This document shows positions 7,994-14,971 of a stretch of DNA of 22,434 nt, piece after piece. The translations under genes were made by a program, and so were the position numbers. The DNA is from an uncultured Woeseia sp. (lineage in GTDB: Bacteria > Pseudomonadota > Gammaproteobacteria > Steroidobacterales > Woeseiaceae), in assembly GCA_937925605.1 (NCBI GenBank), contig CALALV010000122.1, positions 1-22,434 on the forward strand, written 5' to 3'. Below the pieces are notes generated by a model that was given only the letters and a program-made list of their open reading frames with translations, made no database searches and was not told the DNA's origin. The stretch's first letter is position 1. Each line of letters starts with the position of its first letter.

Positions 7994-8022
7994 ATTCTAG
8001 CGGCGCACGCGCGGCAGACCAA
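7994..8022 (-). promoter_or_regulatory. Promoter of the amidohydrolase gene
   Basis: On the minus strand, TTGGTC (8022-8017), a 17-base spacer and TAGAAT (7999-7994). The -10 matches 5/6 and the spacing is ideal. It lies 33 bases upstream of the start codon, in the divergent gap with the cyclophilin gene. Confidence 0.55.
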
Positions 8023-8049
8023 ACACACATGGCCGCGCGACCGACGATT

Positions 8050-8058
8050 TGCTATACA
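8050..8058 (+). promoter_or_regulatory. Extended -10 promoter of the cyclophilin gene (TGCTATACA)
   Basis: TG at 8050-8051 followed by C and TATACA (8053-8058), an extended -10 element. The -35 is poor (TGGCCG at 17 bases), as is common with extended -10 promoters. It sits about 28 bases ahead of the chosen ATG and repeats the TGCTATAC core found at 330-337. Confidence 0.45.
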
Positions 8059-8086
8059 CGAACGCATCACGATGGGGGAACCGCAC

Positions 8087-8956
8087 ATGGGCGAATGGCG
8101 AACAACGCTGGCGACCTGTGCGCTGCTGGCGGCGGCGCAGCCGGGCTTCACGGCCGACGACTGGCGCAGCTTGGGCGATGTCCTCGCGGCCAGCGCGGCG
8201 GACGACTGGCGCGACATTCCGGCGGACAACCTGCTGCAAATCGAACTGAACGGCGGCCGGGTCGTCATGGAACTCGCGCCCGCGTTCGCGCCGGCGCACG
8301 TCGCCAACCTGCGCAAGCTGGTAACGGCCGGGCACTTCCGCGCTGCCGCGATCAAGCGCGTGCAGGACAACTACGTAGTGCAGTGGAGCGGCGAGGGCGC
8401 GCGCGGCGAGGCCGCCGACAAGCTCGCGCCGGAGTTCTTCCGGCCGGCCACGGGCCTCGCCTTCACGCCGCTCGCGAGCCGCGACCCGTACGCCGCCGAG
8501 GTCGGCTTCGTCGACGGCTTCCCGGTCGGCCGCGACGGCCCTGGCGGTCGCGCCTGGCTCGCGCACTGCTACGCGATGCTCGGGGTCGGCCGCGACGTGG
8601 CGACGGACAGCGGCAACTCGTCCGAACTCTACGTCGTGATCGGCCACGCGCCGCGTCACCTCGACCGCAACGTCACGCTGATCGGCCGGGTCATCTCCGG
8701 TATCGAGCACCTGTCGTCGCTGCCGCGCGGCACAGGGCCGCTCGGCTTCTACGAAAGCGAGGAAGAGCACGTGCCAATCCGCAGCCTGCGCTTCGCGACG
8801 GACTACGACGCGGGCTGGCAGGCGCTCAGGACGGACACGGAGACCTTCGACGCACTGGTGCAGTCGCGGCAGTATCGCCGCGAGGACTGGTTCGCCGACC
8901 CGGCCGGGTCGATCGAGCTGTGTAACGTGCCGCTGCCGGTGCGGCAGATCGACTAG
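8087..8956 (+). CDS. Exported cyclophilin-type peptidyl-prolyl cis-trans isomerase, divergent
   Basis: The 289-residue product begins with a short signal peptide (MGEWRTTLATCALLAAAQPG, likely cleaved after FTA). Its cyclophilin-like domain spans about 48-215: LQIELNGGRVVMELAPAFAP, HVANLRKLVTAGHF, then IKRVQDNYVVQW, which replaces the usual FHR-type catalytic segment and keeps the arginine (Arg91), and later ELYVVIGHAPRHLDRNVTLIGRV. A roughly 60-residue insertion between these motifs and a C-terminal extension after residue 215 make it longer than minimal cyclophilins. Family role: proline isomerisation during folding of exported proteins. The loss of the aromatic residue before the arginine may reduce activity. 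I chose ATG 8087 because GGGGGAA lies seven bases upstream. An in-frame ATG at 8072 overlaps that ribosome site and gives a poorer signal peptide. Confidence 0.83.
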   Translation: MGEWRTTLATCALLAAAQPGFTADDWRSLGDVLAASAADDWRDIPADNLLQIELNGGRVVMELAPAFAPAHVANLRKLVTAGHFRAAAIKRVQDNYVVQWSGEGARGEAADKLAPEFFRPATGLAFTPLASRDPYAAEVGFVDGFPVGRDGPGGRAWLAHCYAMLGVGRDVATDSGNSSELYVVIGHAPRHLDRNVTLIGRVISGIEHLSSLPRGTGPLGFYESEEEHVPIRSLRFATDYDAGWQALRTDTETFDALVQSRQYRREDWFADPAGSIELCNVPLPVRQID

Positions 8957-8998
8957 GTCTTCGCGCCGCGGTCCGCGCTGTGGCGTCCGGCCTGCGTG

Positions 8999-10825
8999 TC
9001 AGGCGCTGCTTCGTGCGCCCATCAATGCCGGCGCGAACGCCGCGTCGCCCGGGTCCTCGACGTCCGCATCTTCGTTCGCCGCGGGTGCGGGCAGGGCATC
9101 GACCGGCGCCGGCGTGGCGGCATTTCCGTGCGCGGAGAAAAACGAAATGACTTCGTGCAGCCGTTCGACCTGGTCGAGCGCGAGGCTGCTGGCCGCGGTG
9201 AGCTGCTCGACCAGGGCCGCGTTCTGCTGCGTCATGTCGTCCATCTGGCCGATGGTCGTGTTGATCTGGCCGATGCCCGTCGCCTGTTCCTGGCTGGCGT
9301 TCGCAATGTCGGCGACCTTCTCGTTGACCTGCTGCACGCTGGCCACGATGGAGTCCAGCGTGTCGCCGGACTCGCCGACCAGGGACGATCCACGGTGCAC
9401 CTTGTCGACGCTGTCATCGATCAGTGACTTGATCTCTTTCGCGGCCTCGGCGCTGCGCCCGGCGAGGCTGCGCACCTCGCTCGCGACGACGGCGAAGCCC
9501 CGGCCCTGTTCGCCCGCACGGGCGGCTTCGACGGACGCGTTCAAAGCGAGCAGGTTGGTCTGAAACGCGATCTCGTCGATGACCCGCGTGATGTCGGCGA
9601 TGCGCTTGCTCGCGCCCTCGATCTCGGCCATGGCCGACGCCGTCTTGCCGATCACGTCGCCGCCTTTCTCTGCCTGCCGGCACGCGGCCATCGCGAGCTC
9701 GTTCGCGTGCCGCGCGTTTTCCGCGTTGTTGCGGACCGTCGCGGTCATCTGGCGAATCGCCGCGGCAGCCTGCTGCAGGCTCGAGGCCTGCTGTTCCGTG
9801 CGCTCGCCGAGGTGGGTGTTGCTTTCCGTGACCTCGCCGAAGGTCGTGCTTACGGCCTGGGACGCCTCCTGGATACTGGTCACGACGCTGCGCAGCCGCT
9901 CTGCGGTGCTGTTCGCGTCTTCCTTCAGCCGGCCGAACGATCCCTCGTAGTCGGCGTCGATGGTCTCGTCGAGTACGCCGCGGGCCATCGCCGCGAACAC
10001 GCGCTGCGTGTCGACGGTGATGCGCTCGGCCAGCGCGACCAGCTCGTTGACGCTTTCGGCCAGCCGCCGGGTCGTGCCGGTCTGTTGCGACAGGTCGATG
10101 CGGCTGCTCAGGTCGCCTTGCAGCGCGTTGCGCAGCAGCTGCTGCATGTCCCGCTCGAACGCACGCTCCTCGGTCCGCTGCGCCCAGACTATCGCGGTGC
10201 CGACCCGGGTATCGTCCTGTCGGCACAGCGGGATAACGGTCAGCTTGAATGTCTCGTGGCCGAGATCCGCCCCGGTCACGTTGTGTCGGGACAGGTCGAC
10301 GTCGTCGAGCAGCACCCGGGGATGGCAGCCGACGAGCGACCGGGCGTCGAAACCCGGGCGGGTTGCGCGAATCTCCGGCTCGCAGGCGAGCAGGGCGTTC
10401 TTCAGAACGTCGTTGACGAAGACGATCGCTTCCTGCTCGTCCGTCAGCATGACGCCGATGCTGAGCTCGCCGAGCGCGAGATCGGTGCGCTCGCTGGCAA
10501 GGCTTGCCGCCTGCTCGGCTGCCTGCGCGGCGTCGATCGCCGCCTGCAGGCAGGCAATAGCCGCATCGAGACCGGCGGGCGCCGGCACGGCGGCCGGCTC
10601 GCCGCGGTCGAGGCGACGGGCGGCGGCGACTACGGCGTCGGCTGCCTGCCGGGACTGCTGCCCGGAGGTCCTGCGTGCAAATACCTGCGCCAGCCCGGCG
10701 ACGGTCAGCGCCAGGCCGCCGAGCCAGGCGATGCCCGGGTGCGAGCCGGCCGCCATCGCGACGGTGCCGGCCAGTCCCAGGGCGAGCACCGCGGCCGGCG
10801 CTGCGGCGCGGCCGGCGGGAATCAT
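8999..10825 (-). CDS. Methyl-accepting chemotaxis protein with PAS-like region and no periplasmic domain (MCP2)
   Basis: The 608-residue product has two hydrophobic helices close together (about 10-28 and 31-51) with almost no periplasmic loop. A PAS-like segment follows (about 112-215: GVMLTDEQEAIVFVNDVLKN, TFKLTVIPLCRQDD, VGTAIVWAQRTEE), then HAMP-like coiled coil and a full signalling domain. The highly conserved hairpin tip EIAFQTNLLALNASVEAARA (418-437) and GRGFAVVASEVRSLAGRS (441-458) contacts CheA/CheW. No CheR-binding pentapeptide is seen at the C-terminus (ends MGARSSA). With no external domain, it more likely senses an intracellular or redox signal, or a partner protein. Its ATG overlaps the stop of the SUMF1-like gene (ATGA), so translation is probably coupled. 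It is the last gene of the three-gene operon. Confidence 0.92.
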   Translation of the reverse strand: MIPAGRAAAPAAVLALGLAGTVAMAAGSHPGIAWLGGLALTVAGLAQVFARRTSGQQSRQAADAVVAAARRLDRGEPAAVPAPAGLDAAIACLQAAIDAAQAAEQAASLASERTDLALGELSIGVMLTDEQEAIVFVNDVLKNALLACEPEIRATRPGFDARSLVGCHPRVLLDDVDLSRHNVTGADLGHETFKLTVIPLCRQDDTRVGTAIVWAQRTEERAFERDMQQLLRNALQGDLSSRIDLSQQTGTTRRLAESVNELVALAERITVDTQRVFAAMARGVLDETIDADYEGSFGRLKEDANSTAERLRSVVTSIQEASQAVSTTFGEVTESNTHLGERTEQQASSLQQAAAAIRQMTATVRNNAENARHANELAMAACRQAEKGGDVIGKTASAMAEIEGASKRIADITRVIDEIAFQTNLLALNASVEAARAGEQGRGFAVVASEVRSLAGRSAEAAKEIKSLIDDSVDKVHRGSSLVGESGDTLDSIVASVQQVNEKVADIANASQEQATGIGQINTTIGQMDDMTQQNAALVEQLTAASSLALDQVERLHEVISFFSAHGNAATPAPVDALPAPAANEDADVEDPGDAAFAPALMGARSSA

Positions 10826-11808
10826 TGCCGTGCCTGTGACAGCGTTTCGGCGTTGACGTCCCGCGCCACGCGGAAGCCGAGCGTGGTCAGGGTGCTGGAC
10901 GGTTTCGCCGCGTTCCGGTAGGCGGAGCGGGACAGCGGCGGCGCATACGACCACGCGGCTCCGCGGAACACGCGCAGGTCGCAGTTGCCGTCGCTGCTGG
11001 CCTTGCCGTCGCTCGGCTTGGCCGGGATCGATTCGACGTAGCAATCGGCGACCCATTCGGCGATGTTGCCGCCCATGTCGTACAGGCCGAACGGATTCGG
11101 CTGGAAGCTGCCGACCGGTGCCGGGCCCCAGAAGCTGTCGGAATAATTGCGGAAGGCCACCGGCCAGCGCAGGTTGCCGATGCGCTCGCGGGAGCCTGCC
11201 AGGTTCTCGAGCCTGGCCGGCGGGCTGGCGTCTCCCCACCAGTAGCGCGACGTGCTGCCGGCACGCATTGCGTACTCGAACTCCGCCTCGCTAGGCAGGC
11301 GGTAAGCCTGGCCGGTCTCCTTCGAGAGCCACTCGACGAAGGCATTGACGTCGTTCCAGGACACGCGGATGACCGGCAGGCCGGGGTCGGCGTCCTCGCC
11401 GAGGAAGTCGTGTCGCCAGTTGACGTCGGGTTCCTGGTCCATCTTGCCGTTGCGCTTGTTGAAGACGTCGGCGCTGCCCGCCTTTTCGGCGTCCGTCACG
11501 TAGCCCGTTGCCTCGACGAAGGCCGCGAACTGGCCTACCGTGATCTCGGTGGTGCTTACGGCGAACGGCTGGCCGATGCTGATCGACGACTGCGGGCCTT
11601 CGCGATCCGCGCGGCCGGGCTCGTTGTCCGGAGACCCCATCTGGAAGTTACCGGCGTCCACCACGACCATCCTGATGTCGATGTCGGCCGAGCCCGCCTT
11701 GTCCGAGAACTGCAGGCCGCTGTCTGCCACTGCCACCGCGCAAGCGCAGCAGCCGAAGGCCGCGGCCAGCGTCGCCAGGCCGTCCGTAAAGAAATTCCTG
11801 ATCTTCAT
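10822..11808 (-). CDS. Exported SUMF1/formylglycine-generating-enzyme-like protein lacking the catalytic cysteines
   Basis: The 328-residue product starts with a signal peptide (MKIRNFFTDGLATLAAAFGC and CACAVAVA, cleavage before DS). It continues as one SUMF1-fold domain: VVVDAGNFQMGSPDNEPGRA (48-67), FAVSTTEITVGQFAAFVEAT, LPVIRVSWNDVNAFVEWLSK, YRLPSEAEFEYAMRAGS (169-185), PNPFGLYDMGGNIAEWVADC (238-256), RVFRGAAWSY (279-288) and TTLGFRVAR. In true formylglycine-generating enzymes the segment after RGG carries the copper-binding catalytic cysteines; here it reads SYAPPLSRSAYRNAA with none, so sulfatase activation is very unlikely. It is 17 bases downstream of MCP1 and overlaps MCP2 by ATGA. 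AAGGTG precedes the ATG at 11808. In this position a role as a periplasmic partner or ligand-binding accessory of the chemoreceptors is a reasonable guess; nothing in sequence proves it. Confidence 0.9.
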   Translation of the reverse strand: MKIRNFFTDGLATLAAAFGCCACAVAVADSGLQFSDKAGSADIDIRMVVVDAGNFQMGSPDNEPGRADREGPQSSISIGQPFAVSTTEITVGQFAAFVEATGYVTDAEKAGSADVFNKRNGKMDQEPDVNWRHDFLGEDADPGLPVIRVSWNDVNAFVEWLSKETGQAYRLPSEAEFEYAMRAGSTSRYWWGDASPPARLENLAGSRERIGNLRWPVAFRNYSDSFWGPAPVGSFQPNPFGLYDMGGNIAEWVADCYVESIPAKPSDGKASSDGNCDLRVFRGAAWSYAPPLSRSAYRNAAKPSSTLTTLGFRVARDVNAETLSQARQ

Positions 11809-11825
11809 TGTCACCTTGCTTCCAT

Positions 11826-14009
11826 TCACTTGGTTAATGCGCGCGCGGCCGCACCGTCGGTGCAGGTCTCGGCGGCCACGCTCGCGTGTTTGCCTCGTTC
11901 GGTCAGCGGCACCGGGCCGCGGCCCGCGGCGTTGGCCGCTTCCGTGCAGAAAAAGGCGGTCAGCCGGTTGAGACGGGCCGCTTCCTCGCCCATCAGCGTG
12001 CTGGACTGCACGGTTTTGTCCGCGAGGCCCGCGTTCTCCTTGGTCATTGCATCCATCGCGGCGATCGTCTCGCTCACCTGGTCGATACCGTTCGCCTGTG
12101 CCTGCGCGGAATCTGAAATCTCGCCGACGATCTCGTCGACCTCGATGACCGCGGTCACGATCTCCTCGAGCGTCCGGCCGGACTCGTGTACCAGCCTGGA
12201 ACCCTCGCCGACTTTTTTCACGCTGTCCTGGATAAGGTCGTTGATCTCCCTGGCCGCGGTCGCGCTGCGTCCGGCCAGGTTGCGGACCTCGCTCGCCACG
12301 ACGGCGAAGCCCCGGCCTTCGTCGCCGGCGCGGGCGGCTTCGACCGCCGCGTTCAGCGCCAGCAGGTTCGTCTGAAACGCAATCTCGTCGATCACGTTGA
12401 TGATGTCGGCGATCCTCGAGCTCGACACGTTGATGTCGTGCATCGCCGAGACCGCCTGGCTGACTACGGATCCGCCCTTCCTGGCGCGCTCGCTCGCCTC
12501 CGATACCCGTTCCTTGGCGCGCTGAGCGCTGCTCGCGCTCTGCCGGACCGCGGTCGTCATCTCGGCCATCGTCTGCGTGGCCTTGCGCAGCGTCGTGGCC
12601 TGCGCGTCGGTGCGCTGGCGCAGGCTGCGGTTGCCGTCCGACAGTTCGTGCGCAACCGAGGCCGCGGAGTCGCCCGACGCCTTGATGCCACTGATGACGT
12701 CGGTGAGCTTCTCCACGGTCGCGCGGATATCGCCCTGCAGCTTGGCGAACTCGCCCTGGTAGTCGTTGCCGTTGCTGCGGAAAGTCAGGTCGCCGCTGGC
12801 GATCGAGCTCATCGCGTGCGAGAACTCCCGCAGCGGGCCGGTGACCGAGTCCAGCGTGTCGTTTATTCCGTTGACGAGTTCCGACCACACGCCCGAGAAC
12901 TGCTCCGGGTTGCCGCGCTGCTCGAGGTCGCCGGCGCGCGCCGCCGAGGTCATGCCGGCAACCTGCGCGATCAGCCCGTTCATCGTCGAGATCAGCGCGT
13001 TCAGGTTCTCCTTGGTCACGTTGAAGTCGCCGCGGTACTCGTCCGCGATCGGCGCCGGCATGTCGCCGCGCGAGATGCGTTCGATCGTGTTCGCGGTCAC
13101 CTCGATCGGCGCGACGAAGGCCTCGATCAGCTTGTTGATGTTCCGGATCAGGCGAGCGTAGGCGCCTTCGAACTTGTCGGGCTGGCCGCGGACGTCGAGC
13201 TTGCCGGCCTGCACCGAGTCGATCAGGCCTTCGACTTCGTCCGTCAATGAATTGATGATGTCGGTCACGTGGCCCACGCGGTCGATCATGTGGCCCATCT
13301 CGTCGCTCGAGAACGAGGCGTGCTCGCGCGAGAAGTCGCCGGCCGCAAGGGCGTTGATCCCATCGACGGTCGCGGTAACCGAGCGCGACGCCGTGCGAAT
13401 GATGACGATCGATGCGCCGACCAGCAGCAGCAGCGAGCCGATCGCCAGGAAGGCGAGCAACAGCGTCGCGTACTTCTGCCGTTGCTGGGCGGTGGCGATG
13501 GCATCGGCCATGTCCGCCTTGTCCCGCTCGGTCAGCTGGCGGATGCGCTCCAGCATGTCCTGGTGCATCTGCGACATCGACTGCAGGTCTTCGTAGATAT
13601 TGCTGTCGACACTGCCGTCGATCAGGTTGTTCGTGGTGCGCGTGGCCAGTTCGTAGTAGGCGTCGAAGCCGCGGCGCAGTTCGGCGAGGGGTTCGAGGTC
13701 GACGACCGGGTTACCGAGGCCGGCCTCCAGGGTGCGCAGGATGCTCTCGTGGCTGTTCACAGCGTCCGCGAGATAGCCAGGGTCGGCCATGGACGCGGCG
13801 TCCTGGAACTCGCTCTGGATCCTGGACAACTCGTCGTGCAGCTTGCGGTTCAGTTCGAGCGAGGCGTAATAGCCCTGGTCGATTGCCAGCAGCACGCGAC
13901 CCGACTGCGACCCGGTCACGAGCAGGATCGCGAGGATCAGCACGAACGCCACGGCGGCGAGCGCCGGCAGCAGTCCGATCTTGGTTGTAAATTTCAGTCG
14001 TCTCAACAT
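11826..14009 (-). CDS. Transmembrane methyl-accepting chemotaxis protein with periplasmic helical sensor and HAMP modules (MCP1)
   Basis: The 727-residue product has a first membrane helix at about 11-33, a periplasmic domain of about 145 residues predicted to be helical (TarH/4-helix-bundle-like, by appearance), a second helix at about 179-204 and a HAMP domain. Two further HAMP-like repeats follow (about 300-355 with RISRGDMPAPIADEYRGDFN, and about 390-435 with SSIASGDLTFRSNGNDYQGE), then the signalling domain. The hairpin tip is canonical: DEIAFQTNLLALNAAVEAAR (541-560), GRGFAVVASEVRNLAGRS (565-582). It detects an extracellular ligand and controls the CheA kinase of a flagellar or similar motility system. 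The ATG at 14009 is chosen because membrane topology starts there; the frame is open further upstream but the extension is proline/glycine-rich and unlike coding sequence. A sigma-28-type promoter lies about 100 bases upstream. It is first in the operon with the SUMF1-like gene and MCP2. Confidence 0.93.
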   Translation of the reverse strand: MLRRLKFTTKIGLLPALAAVAFVLILAILLVTGSQSGRVLLAIDQGYYASLELNRKLHDELSRIQSEFQDAASMADPGYLADAVNSHESILRTLEAGLGNPVVDLEPLAELRRGFDAYYELATRTTNNLIDGSVDSNIYEDLQSMSQMHQDMLERIRQLTERDKADMADAIATAQQRQKYATLLLAFLAIGSLLLLVGASIVIIRTASRSVTATVDGINALAAGDFSREHASFSSDEMGHMIDRVGHVTDIINSLTDEVEGLIDSVQAGKLDVRGQPDKFEGAYARLIRNINKLIEAFVAPIEVTANTIERISRGDMPAPIADEYRGDFNVTKENLNALISTMNGLIAQVAGMTSAARAGDLEQRGNPEQFSGVWSELVNGINDTLDSVTGPLREFSHAMSSIASGDLTFRSNGNDYQGEFAKLQGDIRATVEKLTDVISGIKASGDSAASVAHELSDGNRSLRQRTDAQATTLRKATQTMAEMTTAVRQSASSAQRAKERVSEASERARKGGSVVSQAVSAMHDINVSSSRIADIINVIDEIAFQTNLLALNAAVEAARAGDEGRGFAVVASEVRNLAGRSATAAREINDLIQDSVKKVGEGSRLVHESGRTLEEIVTAVIEVDEIVGEISDSAQAQANGIDQVSETIAAMDAMTKENAGLADKTVQSSTLMGEEAARLNRLTAFFCTEAANAAGRGPVPLTERGKHASVAAETCTDGAAARALTK

Positions 14010-14110
14010 CCCGCGGCCGTCTGTATGTATGTGGTCGGGCAGGCTCACAGGCGGTAGATCGCCTGGCCAGCCAAGTAGCGCGCTGATGAAACTCCCCCGA
14101 TCACCAGTAA

Positions 14111-14137
14111 GTGTCGGCAGGTCCCGGCGGTTCTTTA
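14111..14137 (-). promoter_or_regulatory. Sigma-28 (FliA) flagellar-class promoter of the chemoreceptor operon
   Basis: On the minus strand, TAAAGAAC (14137-14130), exactly 11 bases, then GCCGACAC (14118-14111). The enterobacterial sigma-28 consensus is TAAAGTTT-N11-GCCGATAA. The TAAAG and GCCGA cores match perfectly and the spacing is exact. It would give a leader of roughly 95 bases before the MCP1 ATG. Sigma-28 promoters upstream of chemoreceptor genes are standard in flagellated proteobacteria, so motif and context agree. Confidence 0.75.
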
Positions 14138-14376
14138 AGCGTCCGGTCGGGCGCGGCGGGGCCCCGGCCGCCGGGCCCGGCACAGCGCCGGGGCAGGACC
14201 GCGGTTCACCGGGATTGCCAGGGATTTCCGGGAGTTCACGCATTCCGGGATGGGCCCGGGCGGGCGTCGGGCCCGGGTTCGTGGCGGCAGGCTGCGAGCG
14301 TAGACCCACGGCGCGCGCCCGGCGGCGGGCAGCGTGCCTTGAGAGCGCGCAGGGGCGTGCCGGGCGGGCCGCCTGC
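14138..14376. other. GC-rich intergenic stretch without a recognisable gene
   Basis: Between the sigma-28 promoter and the end of the small membrane-protein gene there is no convincing coding frame on either strand. The stretch is rich in G/C runs and short near-repeats: CCGGGA occurs three times between about 14207 and 14250, and GGGCCCGGG twice between about 14250 and 14280. Frames open here translate to arginine/proline/glycine-rich low-complexity peptides. Confidence 0.6.
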
Positions 14377-14394
14377 CCGCGACCTCAGTCGCGG
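14377..14394 (-). terminator. Perfect hairpin around the stop codon of the small membrane-protein gene
   Basis: CCGCGAC-CTCA-GTCGCGG on the plus strand is a perfect 7-base-pair inverted repeat with a four-base loop. The loop contains the minus-strand TGA stop codon (14387-14385). No T-run follows on the minus strand, so it is not a classic intrinsic terminator. It could stabilise the 3' end or assist Rho-dependent ending. Confidence 0.35.
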
Positions 14395-14927
14395 TAGTCC
14401 CGCTCGATCGGCCCGCCGGCGAAGCGCCGGTTCAACGTCGACAGGAAGCTGACGTCCGGATTCACCTGCCGGACCGCGTTGTACAGCTTTTTCAGGTCGA
14501 CGCCGTAGTTCTGGTTGACGTGGTGAAACTCGCCGTTGTGCAGCAGCGCCCCGTGCTGCATGACGCCTTCGCCGCCCGGTCCGTGCGACTGCCGGTACTC
14601 GAAGCGCCTGATCTCGGCGATCGCGACGTCGAAGCACCAGCCGTCCCAGCCGGGGTGCTGCACGCGGAAGCGCTCGTTCGTGACCTCCGCCAGGTATTCC
14701 CCCGGGTGACGGAAGCACCACAGGGAAGCCAGCAGCAGGACCACGCTCGCGATCCCGAAACCGATGCCGGACCAGAGCTTCAGGTCTGCCGGCAACAGCT
14801 TGCCGCTCATCGATTCGTAGAACAGGCCGGCACCGATGTAGCCCCAGCACACGAGCGCAGCCAGCAGCAGCTTGATGGCCTTCTGGCGGCGCGACCTCGT
14901 ATAGCGATAGATCGTGGTTTCCGACAT
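14385..14927 (-). CDS. Two-helix membrane protein of unknown function
   Basis: I do not recognise this 180-residue protein. It has a basic N-terminus (TRSRRQKAIK), two hydrophobic helices at about 18-37 (KLLLAALVCWGYIGAGLF) and 51-71 (GIGFGIASVVLLLASLW), and a cytoplasmic C-terminal domain of about 110 residues. That domain begins PGEYLAEVTNERFRVQHPG and contains FDVAIAEIRRFEYRQSHGPG. The layout, with strands beginning straight after the membrane hairpin and an ITEIDRFE-like segment, resembles small bacterial PH-like membrane proteins, but this is only a shape similarity. It starts 44 bases after the acetolactate synthase and has an AGGGA-type ribosome site, so the two probably share a transcript. 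Its stop codon lies in the loop of a perfect hairpin. Confidence 0.8.
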   Translation of the reverse strand: MSETTIYRYTRSRRQKAIKLLLAALVCWGYIGAGLFYESMSGKLLPADLKLWSGIGFGIASVVLLLASLWCFRHPGEYLAEVTNERFRVQHPGWDGWCFDVAIAEIRRFEYRQSHGPGGEGVMQHGALLHNGEFHHVNQNYGVDLKKLYNAVRQVNPDVSFLSTLNRRFAGGPIERDYRD

Positions 14928-14971
14928 TCCCTGTCCTCGCGGTTACGTTCCGTGAATGGAGCAGAGCCGCG

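Noticed and set aside
10822..11808. Sulfatase-activating formylglycine-generating enzyme
   Set aside because: The SUMF1 fold is present, but the catalytic cysteine positions carry no cysteine and no sulfatase gene is in the window.
10822..12888. Extension of the SUMF1-like gene upstream to about 12888
   Set aside because: The added 360 residues lie entirely in another frame of MCP1 and are arginine-rich. ATG 11808 has a ribosome site and opens a proper signal peptide.
14141..14290. GC-rich near-repeats as a CRISPR array or mobile-element end
   Set aside because: The repeated words are only 6-9 bases, irregularly spaced and not in terminal inverted orientation; they reflect base composition.
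14010..14309. Extension of MCP1 by 100 residues to 14309
   Set aside because: The added part is proline/glycine-rich, contains the sigma-28 promoter and would place membrane helix 1 far from the N-terminus.
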